Assembly (NCBI GenBank): GCA_030429345.1
Contig: JAUIFJ010000002.1
Location: forward strand, 123,074-187,073
Direction: 5' to 3'
From: a bacterium
GTDB taxonomy: Bacteria > CAIWAD01
DNA length: 64,000 nucleotides
A model generated the notes under the pieces. It had not been told where the DNA came from, made no database searches, and worked only from the letters and a program-made list of their open reading frames with translations. The translations under genes were made by a program, and so were the position numbers. Below, in pieces: positions 9,338-17,099 of the stretch. How positions within the stretch are numbered: the stretch's first letter is position 1; every line of letters begins with the position of its first letter.

Positions 9338-10075
9338 TTACTTGAACAGCCAGCGATAGATGAACTCGGGGATCACCTGGCGCCGCTTGTTGATGACGCA
9401 ACCCAGCAGGTTGGCGTTGTGAGACTTCAACCGGTCGACCGTGGCCTGCGCGGCATAGCGGCGAGTGCGGCCCGATTCGACGATCATCACCACTCCGTCG
9501 CACACGCCGGACCAGCTGAGGCATTCGGGCATGTCGGCGGAAGGCATGTCCAGCAGGATCCAGCCGTAGCGCTCCTTGAGCAGCTCCAGGCGAGAGTGCA
9601 GGCGTTCCGCCGTGATCCGGCTCATCCAGTGCGCTTCCGAGCTGCGGCCCAGCAGCAGGTCGACGCCGGGAAGCAGGCTGGTCTGGCGGCAGCTGTCCAG
9701 GTCCTCTTCCTGCAGCACGTAGCGCGGCAGGCCGTCCAGGCCGACGGCGTTGGCGGCGGCCATGGGAGGACTGGTCGAGCGGTAGTTGGCGTCGATCAGC
9801 AGCACCTTGTTCTGGTCCGTCTTCTGGTGGACCTGGGCCAGCATGCCGGCGGTGTGATGCACCAGCGTGCTCGTGCCGGCGCCGGGATCAAGGGCCGTGA
9901 AGAGCACGGTGCGAATGCCGTTGGCCGACTTCAGCCGTTCCAGCGAGCGCACCAGGTTGCCGAGGTCCTGCTGGAAATCCGGCAGCACGGACGGTGCCGG
10001 AGCGGACACGGGAGCCGCCTGCGGCGCGCCCTGGTCCTCTTCCAGTTTTTTCAGCATGTCACGGTATACGGACAT
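9338..10075 (-). CDS. CpsD/CapB-like ParA-type ATPase with degenerate Walker A
   Basis: A 245-residue protein resembling the cytoplasmic BY-kinase partner of Wzz proteins. The P-loop position reads PGAGTST (residues 64-70): Thr68 occupies the place of the invariant lysine of GxGKS/T. The Walker A' strand is present (KVLLIDANYRS, about residues 89-99), as is a Walker B-like WILLDMPSADMP. There is no C-terminal tyrosine cluster; the protein ends EFIYRWLFK. The N-terminal MSVYRDMLKKLEED and a Pro/Ala linker precede the core. ATP hydrolysis or autokinase activity may be lost, leaving a structural or regulatory partner of the GumC-like protein. The family call is good; the activity is doubtful. 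Confidence 0.78.
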   Translation of the reverse strand: MSVYRDMLKKLEEDQGAPQAAPVSAPAPSVLPDFQQDLGNLVRSLERLKSANGIRTVLFTALDPGAGTSTLVHHTAGMLAQVHQKTDQNKVLLIDANYRSTSPPMAAANAVGLDGLPRYVLQEEDLDSCRQTSLLPGVDLLLGRSSEAHWMSRITAERLHSRLELLKERYGWILLDMPSADMPECLSWSGVCDGVVMIVESGRTRRYAAQATVDRLKSHNANLLGCVINKRRQVIPEFIYRWLFK

Positions 10076-10084
10076 GGAGCCTCC

Positions 10085-11431
10085 TCAGGGTCGCGGAATC
10101 CGGATGCGGTCTCCGATCCGGATCAGGTTCGGGTTCTTGATGCGCGGATTCAGCGCCAGGATCTGATCGATGCGGTTCCAGTCGGACTGGCCGTACTCCC
10201 GCTCGACGATTTTCATCAGGGTGTCGTTCTGTCGAATGCGGACCAGGATCACTTCCGGGTCCCCCGGGGGGGAGACGACGCGCAGGGGCACATCCTCTTC
10301 CGGCGGGTCCTGTGTCACATCCTCTTCCGCTTTCGGGAAGGGCCGGTTGGCCAGCTCTTCCAGCTGTTTCTGCATCTGGCCCATGCTGCGGCGAGCCTCG
10401 GCCAGTTCCTGCTGCAGGGCCTGGACTTCGCCCGTGTTCTCGAGGATCACGGGGGGAGGCGTTTCCCCCTTGCCGCGGAAAAAGGCCCAGGAGGCCACAG
10501 CCACCAGCAGCACCAGCAGGACCGCCGCCAGCGGGGAGAGGCCCTTTCGCTGCGTCGCCGCGGCCGACGGGGCCGGCGCGTCCGGGGACGCGGCCGGGGC
10601 CGCTGGGCGCGCCTGCTGCTTGCGGAAAGCGAACTCCTCGTCGCCGACGGACTGCATGAAGGCGCGGTCCAGCACCTTCAGGCCCTTGCCGTAGCCCTTG
10701 AGCAGCGCCGTATCACAGACCTGGTTGATCACGCGGGGCACGCCGGCGCTGATCTCGTGGATCACGGCCAGGGCGCCGCCGTCGAAGATGTCCGCCGTGT
10801 GCTCGCCGCCGGCGATCTTGAGCCGATGTCTCACATACTCGGCGGTCTCGTCCTTCTTGAAGGGCTGCAGGTCGTAGCGGATCGCGATCCGCTGCTGCAG
10901 CTGGTGCAGGCTGGGGTCGGCGAGCTTGCCGTTGAGCTCCGGCTGGCCGACGAGCAGGATCTGCAGCAGCTTCTTGCTGGAGGTCTCCAGGTTGGAAAGC
11001 AGCCGCAGGTCCTCCATGGTCTCGAGGCTCAGGTTCTGTGCCTCGTCGATGATGATCACCGTGTTGATCTCGGCCTCGGCCTGGGCCAGCAGCCAGTCGT
11101 TGAGCGCGATGATCGAATCCGCCCGGTCCTCCGCCTTGCGCGGAATGTCGAAGTCGCGGAAGAGGTAGCGGAAGAGCTCTTCCGTGTTCAGCGAGCTGTT
11201 GTATACGACCGCGCTCTGCACCTTGTCGCCCAGGCGGTCGAGCACGCTGTTGATCAGGGTGGTCTTGCCCGTGCCGATGTCGCCGGACAGGACGGCGAAA
11301 CCCTTGCGCTGCTCGATGGCGTAGAGCAGGTGCGCGTAGGCTTCCTCGTGCTGGTGGCTCAGCCAGAGGAACCTGGGGTTGCTGGTGATCGAGAAGGGCT
11401 CTTCCCGGAATCCGTAGTGCGCCAGGTACAT
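10085..11431 (-). CDS. ExeA/XrtA-associated-type AAA ATPase with C-terminal LysM domain
   Basis: A 448-residue protein. The N-terminal AAA domain begins MYLAHYGFREEPFSI and has Walker A GDIGTGKTT (Lys56) and Walker B VIIIDEAQN (about 130). This resembles the ExeA-like ATPases of exosortase-associated exopolysaccharide loci. After an Ala/Pro linker there is one membrane helix (about residues 298-318), then a coiled segment, then a C-terminal LysM-like domain (about 395-448: VRIRQNDTLMKIVEREYG to IRIGDRIRIP). This layout puts the ATPase in the cytoplasm and LysM in the periplasm, where it may hold the export machine to peptidoglycan. No exosortase gene is visible in the window. Confidence 0.85.
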   Translation of the reverse strand: MYLAHYGFREEPFSITSNPRFLWLSHQHEEAYAHLLYAIEQRKGFAVLSGDIGTGKTTLINSVLDRLGDKVQSAVVYNSSLNTEELFRYLFRDFDIPRKAEDRADSIIALNDWLLAQAEAEINTVIIIDEAQNLSLETMEDLRLLSNLETSSKKLLQILLVGQPELNGKLADPSLHQLQQRIAIRYDLQPFKKDETAEYVRHRLKIAGGEHTADIFDGGALAVIHEISAGVPRVINQVCDTALLKGYGKGLKVLDRAFMQSVGDEEFAFRKQQARPAAPAASPDAPAPSAAATQRKGLSPLAAVLLVLLVAVASWAFFRGKGETPPPVILENTGEVQALQQELAEARRSMGQMQKQLEELANRPFPKAEEDVTQDPPEEDVPLRVVSPPGDPEVILVRIRQNDTLMKIVEREYGQSDWNRIDQILALNPRIKNPNLIRIGDRIRIPRP

Positions 11432-11440
11432 CAGTCGGGC

Positions 11441-12292
11441 CTAGGGATTGGTCAGAATGTCGTTGCCCAGCCGCCAGTAGTACCGGGTGCGCACAAAGGC
11501 GTCGATCGGCGGGATGAAGGTCATGATGTAGTCATCGATGAACTGGCGGATGTCGGAGATCAGGCGCGTGGGCACGATCACGATGTCCCGGGGCTGGAGC
11601 CAGACGGGTTCACCGCCGCCCGCCAGCGCCTGGCGCAGATCGAAGACCTGGTAGGTGTAGAGCCCGCTGTAGCCGACGCGCACCACGATGATGCTGCCGA
11701 TCTTGCCCGCGCTGGTCGGCCCTCCGGCGAGGGTCAGCGCGGAGAGCAGATCGATGCTCCCGTCCCAGCCGTAGCGGTCGGGACTGCCGACCGCGCCGTA
11801 GACGTAGAGGTACTGTTCGCCGGTCTCGGTCAGGCTCACGTTGGGACGGATATGCCGGAAATCGCGGCTGTAGAGGGCGCGCAGGGAATCGGCCAACGCG
11901 GCGCTGCTCAGGCCCATGGCCATGACATCCCCGTAGCGGGGAGAGGTCACGTAGCCGTCCGGGCGGACCAGGCCCTCGAAGTTCTCGCCGGGGAAGGCGG
12001 GGAAGAAGACCGAAAAGCGGTCTTCCGGCTGCAGGCGATAGCGCATGTCCGCCGAGGCCAGCTGGCCGCGGTCGCTTTCCGGCAGCCGCTGGTCGGGCAT
12101 GCGGGATTCAATGGCTTCAAAGGCGGTGGTCAGGGTGTCCGTCAGCTCGGCTTCCGGCTCCATCTGGGAGCGGCCTCGCAAGGCGCAGGAGGTCAGGCTC
12201 ATCAGAACCGCGGTTCCCACAAGCAGAAAAGCGGTCGGGCGACCGATTTTCCCGATCCATCCGTTCATGAGGTATGCCCGTTTCATTTTCAT
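11441..12292 (-). CDS. Wza-type polysaccharide export lipoprotein
   Basis: Up to 283 residues, with a lipoprotein signal peptide ending LMSLTSC (Cys36 from the first Met). The Poly_export domain follows: YRLQPEDRFSVFFPAFPGEN, then VRPDGYVTSPRYGDV. An SLBB-like segment reads LYVYGAVGSPDRYGWDGSID with LSALTLAGGPT. The C-terminal segment (about 250-283) is amphipathic and may form the outer-membrane barrel. It is the first gene of the leftward operon. Start choice is open: Met1, Met3 or Met9 would all keep the signal sequence. It forms the outer-membrane exit for the polysaccharide. Confidence 0.85.
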   Translation of the reverse strand: MKMKRAYLMNGWIGKIGRPTAFLLVGTAVLMSLTSCALRGRSQMEPEAELTDTLTTAFEAIESRMPDQRLPESDRGQLASADMRYRLQPEDRFSVFFPAFPGENFEGLVRPDGYVTSPRYGDVMAMGLSSAALADSLRALYSRDFRHIRPNVSLTETGEQYLYVYGAVGSPDRYGWDGSIDLLSALTLAGGPTSAGKIGSIIVVRVGYSGLYTYQVFDLRQALAGGGEPVWLQPRDIVIVPTRLISDIRQFIDDYIMTFIPPIDAFVRTRYYWRLGNDILTNP

Positions 12293-12876
12293 TCATTCGA
12301 TATGCCGCCGACGGTCGAAGCACCACCGCCTCTCCCAAATCAGGCTCTTTCAAGCCCTTACTGACGTCATATCGGCCCAAGGCGGGACCGGGTTGACCGG
12401 TTTCCCGTTTGATTCTCGAGTAATTCGCTGATAAACAGAATAGTATGATAAATGCGGTGATATGTTGTGACGCGCGTCAACTGTTTCTGCTTGAGATGGC
12501 GGAAGAACGGGGCATCTGCCGGCCAGCGGATGGCCGTCTCGGGGGTCGTCTGGTTGCTGCGGGTTCCCGGCGGTCTTCGGGAAGCCGCCTTGGCAGGGCC
12601 CCGTCTCTGCCGATCCTCCGAAAACCACGAAGGTCGGAACCCCTTTGGCAGAGCCCCGCAGAGTCCCGCCGGCAGAAAAGGCTTTCCTGCCGTCTCCAGG
12701 TGTCCGGATCCTGACCCTGTTCTAATTCGACTTCAAGAAAATGCCGATGAAAGAGGGGGCACGGACTCTGCCTGTGTCTACGAAGCACGGGTTTTCTCAT
12801 ATTGACGGATTCGGCTTGGCCGAAAAGGTGAAACGCGCCCGCAGGAAGTGGTGCGCACAGTCCAGGAGAGAGCAAC
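12293..12876. promoter_or_regulatory. Divergent promoter region between export and nucleotide-sugar operons
   Basis: This 584-bp gap separates the leftward wza operon from the rightward nucleotide-sugar operon. An AT-rich stretch at about 12410-12465 contrasts with the surroundings and includes TTGATT (12409-12414) and TATGAT (12444-12449), but no well-spaced promoter pair stands out. A 12-bp palindrome, TGACGCGCGTCA (12468-12479), sits just beside it and may be an operator. The right-hand part (about 12500-12850) is GC-rich and shows no convincing gene. AGGAGAG lies 6 bp before the ATG at 12877. Confidence 0.45.
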
Positions 12877-14187
12877 ATGTTGGATCGAGTAAAGAATAAA
12901 GACTTCAAGGTCGGCATCGTCGGCCTGGGCTATGTGGGACTGCCCCTGGCTCTGGAGTTCGTCGAGGCGGAAATCGACACCCTCGGCTTCGAGCTGGATG
13001 GAAGCAAATGCGACGACCTGAAGGCGGGCAAGAGCTACATCCGTCACATTCCCACCGAGCGCATCGCCAAGGCTGCCGGCACCGGCAAGCTGGACGCGAC
13101 CACGGACTTTTCCCGTCTGGCGGAAGTCGACGCCATCCTGATCGCCGTGCCGACGCCGCTGGACAAGCACCGCGAGCCGGACCTGGGGCCCGTCCTGGCC
13201 GCCACTCGCACCATTGCCAAGTACCTCAAGAAGGGGCAGCTGGTGGTGCTGGAATCAACGACCTACCCCGGCACCGTGGATGATGTCATGGGCCCGATCC
13301 TCGAGGAAGCCAGCGGCCTGAAGGCCGGCACGGATTTCTACCTGGCCTTCAGCCCCGAACGCGAAGACCCCAACAATCCCGACTTCAACACCCATACCAT
13401 TCCGAAGGTCGTCGGCGGCCTGAACGAGGAATGCACCGAACTGGCCTGCGCGGTCTACAACCATGTCATCGTCCAGACCGTTCCGGTCAGCTCGACCCGC
13501 GCCGCGGAAGCGACCAAGTTGCTGGAGAACATCTACCGCGGCGTCAACATCGCCCTGATCAACGAGCTGAAGATCGTCTTCAGCCGCATGGACATCGACG
13601 TCTGGGAAGTGGTCGACGCGGCCAAGACAAAGCCTTTCGGCTTCCATGCCTTCTACCCCGGCCCCGGCCTGGGCGGACACTGCATTCCCATCGATCCCTT
13701 CTACCTGACCTGGAAGGCCCGCGAGTACGAGGTCAACACCCGCTTCATCGAGCTGGCCGGCGAGATCAACACCAGCATGCCGCGCTACGTGACCAATCGC
13801 CTGATGCACGAGCTGAACAAGCACAGCAAGAGCCTCAAGGGCAGCCGCGTGCTGCTGCTGGGCATGGCCTACAAGAAGAACATCGACGACATGCGGGAAA
13901 GCCCCTCGATCAAGCTGACCGAGCAGCTGCTGGCCCGCGGCGCCGAACTCGAGTACCACGATCCCTATATTCCGGTCTTCCGTGAGACCTTCGGCAAGCA
14001 GGAAGTCACGCTGCAGAACGTGGATCTGACTGCCGAGGCCCTGGAAAGCTATGACGCCGTCCTCATCTCGACGGATCACGACGATGTCGACTACGACTTC
14101 GTGGTCAAGCATTCCAAGCTGGTGGTCGACACCCGGAACGCGACCAAGAATGTCCGCGAGGGACGCGAGAAGATTGCCAAGGCCTAA
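12877..14187 (+). CDS. UDP-N-acetyl-D-hexosamine/UDP-sugar 6-dehydrogenase (WbpA/WecC-like)
   Basis: A 436-residue nucleotide-sugar dehydrogenase. The N-terminal Rossmann motif is VGIVGLGYVGLPLALEF. The central domain has the catalytic-cysteine motif GPGLGGHCIPIDPF with Cys269. The C-terminal UDP-binding domain has LLLGMAYKKNIDDMRESPS. These enzymes perform a four-electron oxidation of UDP-HexNAc or UDP-Glc to the uronic acid using NAD+. The sequence reads closer to the WbpA/TviB HexNAc group than to UDP-Glc dehydrogenases, but this is a judgement by eye. It has a strong ribosome site (AGGAGAG) and leads the rightward operon. Confidence 0.9.
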   Translation: MLDRVKNKDFKVGIVGLGYVGLPLALEFVEAEIDTLGFELDGSKCDDLKAGKSYIRHIPTERIAKAAGTGKLDATTDFSRLAEVDAILIAVPTPLDKHREPDLGPVLAATRTIAKYLKKGQLVVLESTTYPGTVDDVMGPILEEASGLKAGTDFYLAFSPEREDPNNPDFNTHTIPKVVGGLNEECTELACAVYNHVIVQTVPVSSTRAAEATKLLENIYRGVNIALINELKIVFSRMDIDVWEVVDAAKTKPFGFHAFYPGPGLGGHCIPIDPFYLTWKAREYEVNTRFIELAGEINTSMPRYVTNRLMHELNKHSKSLKGSRVLLLGMAYKKNIDDMRESPSIKLTEQLLARGAELEYHDPYIPVFRETFGKQEVTLQNVDLTAEALESYDAVLISTDHDDVDYDFVVKHSKLVVDTRNATKNVREGREKIAKA

Positions 14188-14268
14188 CGCTGACCTGGCC
14201 ACAGGAAAGCCCGAAACGGACGGGGTGTCGCGGTCGACGGACCATGTCGACCGCGCCCCCTGCTTGAT

Positions 14269-16152
14269 ATGATCCAGGATCTGCTGATCAGCCTGCGCCC
14301 CTACCGCAAATGGCTCATCCTTACGATGGATGTGGCCATTTCCTGCCTCGTCTTCTACCTCAGTTTCCTGATCATCGGCGTCGGCGAAATACCGTCAAGC
14401 CGCCTGCCCCTCTTCCAGACGGGGCTGGTGGTCATGGCCGCCGTACGCCTGCTGACCTTCAGCATGAGCAGCCTCTACAAGGGCATCATGCGCTATGCCA
14501 GCATTGATGACCTGAAGAACATCTTCCGCGCGACCTCGCTCGGCAGTCTGCTCTTCATCGTGGTCATCGTGCTCATGCCGAACCAGATCACCGAGGTCTC
14601 GCTGACGGGATTCCTGAAGTACGCCATCGTCATCGACTGGATGTTGAACATCCTCCTCATCGGCGGCAGCCGCTTCATGGTCCGTACCCTGCGCACCTAC
14701 CGTCCGCTGGACGGCAGCGAGCAGATCCGGGTGGTGATCATCGGCGCCGGCGACGCGGGGGAGAGCATCCTGCGCGAGATGCAGTTCAACCCGACGCTGA
14801 ATTACGAAGTGGTCTGCCTGCTGGACGATGACTCCTCGAAGGTCCGCAAGCAGATTCACGGCATCCAGGTGGCGGGCACCACCTCCGACCTGGGACAGGT
14901 GCTGGCCAGCAACAGCGTCGACCAGGTGCTGATCGCCGTGCCCAGCGCGCCGGCGGAACTGATCCGCCGCATTGTCGACCAGTGCCGCGAACGCAATGTC
15001 ACCTTCCGCAAGCTTCCCGGCGTGCGCGACCTGATCCACGGCGACATCACCATTGCCCAGTTCAAGGAAGTGCAGCTGGAGGACCTGCTGGGCCGCGACG
15101 CCGTCAAGCTGGACCTTCCCAGCATCGGCCGCTTCATCACGGAAAAGACCGTGCTGGTCACCGGCGGCGCCGGCTCGATCGGCAGCGAACTCTGCCGCCA
15201 GGTAATGAACTTCGGCCCCAGCCGGCTGATCTGCCTGGATCACAACGAGAACGGCCTGTACTACCTCATGCAGGAATTCAGCGAGCGCGCGGACCGGGGC
15301 AACGTGATCCCGGTGGTCGGCAGCATTACCGACCAGGAGCGCATGCGCTGGGTCTTCGAGAAGTTCAAGCCCAGCGTGGTCTTTCACGCCGCGGCGCACA
15401 AGCATGTGCCGATGATGGAGCAGAACAAGCGCGAGGCCGTGCGCAACAACATCCTGGGGACCAAGGTCCTGGTCGAACTGGCGCACCGCAACGAGGTCGA
15501 GAAGTTCGTGATGATCTCGACAGACAAGGCGGTCAACCCCACCAGCACCATGGGCGTCTGCAAGCGCGTCGCCGAACTGGTGGTCCGGGATTTCGCCGGG
15601 CACAGCAAGACCCAGTTCATGACCGTGCGCTTCGGCAACGTGCTGGGCAGCGCCGGCAGCGTGGTGCCGCTTTTCCGCAAGCAGATCCGCAAGGGCGGGC
15701 CGATCACCATTACCCACCCGGACATCGAGCGCTATTTCATGACCATTTTCGAGGCGGTGCAGCTGGTGATCCAGGCGGCCGCCATCGGCAAGGGCGGGGA
15801 GATCTTCGTGCTCGACATGGGAACGCCCATGAAGATCATCGAGCTGGCGCGCAACCTGATCACCCTTTCGGGGCTCAAGGAAGGCATCGACATCGACATC
15901 GAGGTCGTCGGCCTGCGCCCGGGCGAGAAGATGACCGAGGAACTGTGGGTCAGCAACGAGAAGCTGATCCCGACCGTGCACAACAAGATCAACATTGCCG
16001 TGCCCTCCGAGGACGCCGAAGTGTCCCTCAACGGACGGGTGGACAATGTCCTGCTCAGCCTCGACGGCAAAGAGGACGAACGCATCGTCAGCGACCTGCA
16101 GGAGCTGGTGCCGACCTATCGCCCGGTGAAGGGCGACAACCGGAGATATTGA
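14269..16152 (+). CDS. Membrane-bound nucleotide-sugar 4,6-dehydratase (CapD/FlaA1-like, WbpM type)
   Basis: A 627-residue protein. The N-terminus has four membrane helices (about residues 15-135). Two Rossmann folds follow: VVIIGAGDAGESILREM near residue 157 and VTGGAGSIGSELCRQV near 297. The second is the catalytic SDR domain, with STDKAVNPTSTMGVCKRV, where Met replaces the usual Tyr of YxxxK as in other FlaA1/PglF-type 4,6-dehydratases. These enzymes convert UDP-GlcNAc to the 4-keto-6-deoxy intermediate at the inner membrane. The stop overlaps the next ATG by one base (TGATG), so the pair is coupled. Confidence 0.92.
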   Translation: MIQDLLISLRPYRKWLILTMDVAISCLVFYLSFLIIGVGEIPSSRLPLFQTGLVVMAAVRLLTFSMSSLYKGIMRYASIDDLKNIFRATSLGSLLFIVVIVLMPNQITEVSLTGFLKYAIVIDWMLNILLIGGSRFMVRTLRTYRPLDGSEQIRVVIIGAGDAGESILREMQFNPTLNYEVVCLLDDDSSKVRKQIHGIQVAGTTSDLGQVLASNSVDQVLIAVPSAPAELIRRIVDQCRERNVTFRKLPGVRDLIHGDITIAQFKEVQLEDLLGRDAVKLDLPSIGRFITEKTVLVTGGAGSIGSELCRQVMNFGPSRLICLDHNENGLYYLMQEFSERADRGNVIPVVGSITDQERMRWVFEKFKPSVVFHAAAHKHVPMMEQNKREAVRNNILGTKVLVELAHRNEVEKFVMISTDKAVNPTSTMGVCKRVAELVVRDFAGHSKTQFMTVRFGNVLGSAGSVVPLFRKQIRKGGPITITHPDIERYFMTIFEAVQLVIQAAAIGKGGEIFVLDMGTPMKIIELARNLITLSGLKEGIDIDIEVVGLRPGEKMTEELWVSNEKLIPTVHNKINIAVPSEDAEVSLNGRVDNVLLSLDGKEDERIVSDLQELVPTYRPVKGDNRRY

Positions 16153-17099
16153 TGCGGATCCTGCTGACCGGCGCCGCCGGCTTTATCGGTTCCCATCTCT
16201 GCGAACAGCTCCTGGGGCGGGGCGACACGGTTCTCGGCCTGGACAGCTTCGACGATTTCTACGACCCCGCCATCAAGCGGCGGAATCTGCAGGAGGCGCA
16301 GACGCATCCGCAGTTCCGACTGGTGGAAGGGGATATTCGAAACGGCGAGCTGCTGGAACAAATCTTCGCCGAGCATCGTTTCGACTGCGTAATCCATCTT
16401 GGCGCGCGCGCAGGAGTCCGTCCCTCCATTGCACAACCCCTGCTGTACCAGGACGTCAATCTGCGCGGCACCAACCAGCTGCTGGAGGCCATGCGAAAGG
16501 CCGGCTGCCGAAAACTGGTTTTCGCCTCCTCCAGTTCCGTCTACGGAAACAACTCGAAGGTTCCCTTTTCGGAAAAGGACCCGGTCGACCATCCGATTTC
16601 TCCCTACGCCGCCACCAAGAAGGCCGGGGAGCTGATGTGTCACAGCTATCACCACCTCTTCGGCATGGCCTGCGCCTGCCTGCGTTTCTTCACGGTCTAC
16701 GGACCGCGGCAGCGGCCGGAAATGGGCATTGCCAAGTTTGTTCGCAGCATCGACCGGGGGGAGGAGCTGGTCCTCTTCGGAGACGGAAGCAGCCGCCGTG
16801 ACTACACCTGGATCGAAGACATTCTTCAGGGGATCACGAAGGTGCTGGACAGCGATTTTTCCTGGGACGTGGTCAACCTGGGCGAGTCCCGCACCACGAC
16901 CCTGATCGAGCTGGTCGGACACATGGAGAAGGCGCTGGGCAAGAAGGCCCGCCTGCGCCACGTGGACATGCAACCGGGGGACGTGTTGCAGACCTTTGCC
17001 GACCTTGAGCACGCCCGCAGGACCTACGGCTACGATCCGCAGACGACTGTGGCGAAGGGAATTCCTGATTATGTGGACTGGTATCGCGCACACTCCTGA
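16152..17099 (+). CDS. NAD-dependent nucleotide-sugar epimerase (UDP-glucuronate 4-epimerase-like)
   Basis: A 315-residue extended SDR epimerase. It has GAAGFIGSHL at the N-terminus, SSSSVYGNN, and the catalytic YAATKKAGE (Tyr and Lys of YxxxK), followed by RFFTVYGPRQRPEM. It resembles UDP-glucuronate 4-epimerases more than GalE because of the DSFDDFYDPAIKRRN segment after the Rossmann motif. It would supply a 4-epimer sugar nucleotide made from the upstream dehydrogenase product. Its start is coupled to the dehydratase stop. Its last 29 bp overlap the predicted start of the T9SS PorU gene. Confidence 0.88.
   Translation: MRILLTGAAGFIGSHLCEQLLGRGDTVLGLDSFDDFYDPAIKRRNLQEAQTHPQFRLVEGDIRNGELLEQIFAEHRFDCVIHLGARAGVRPSIAQPLLYQDVNLRGTNQLLEAMRKAGCRKLVFASSSSVYGNNSKVPFSEKDPVDHPISPYAATKKAGELMCHSYHHLFGMACACLRFFTVYGPRQRPEMGIAKFVRSIDRGEELVLFGDGSSRRDYTWIEDILQGITKVLDSDFSWDVVNLGESRTTTLIELVGHMEKALGKKARLRHVDMQPGDVLQTFADLEHARRTYGYDPQTTVAKGIPDYVDWYRAHS

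Noticed and set aside
9338-10075. Calling this a functional tyrosine autokinase
   Set aside because: The Walker A lysine is replaced by Thr and the C-terminal tyrosine cluster is absent, so only the family resemblance is reported.
6890-12364. A 1824-codon open frame on the + strand opposite the export operon
   Set aside because: It lies wholly antisense to well-recognised genes (O-antigen ligase, GumC, ExeA-like ATPase, Wza). Long antisense frames are expected at this G+C content, and its sequence has the low-complexity look of a shadow frame.
12293-12876. c-di-GMP or other riboswitch upstream of the polysaccharide operons
   Set aside because: I looked for known conserved cores in the leader regions and saw none. 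Only a 12-bp palindrome stands out.
16996-17070. An N-terminal extension of PorU starting inside the epimerase gene
   Set aside because: The extra residues have no signal-peptide character and overlap the epimerase coding sequence. ATG 17071 gives a clean export signal.
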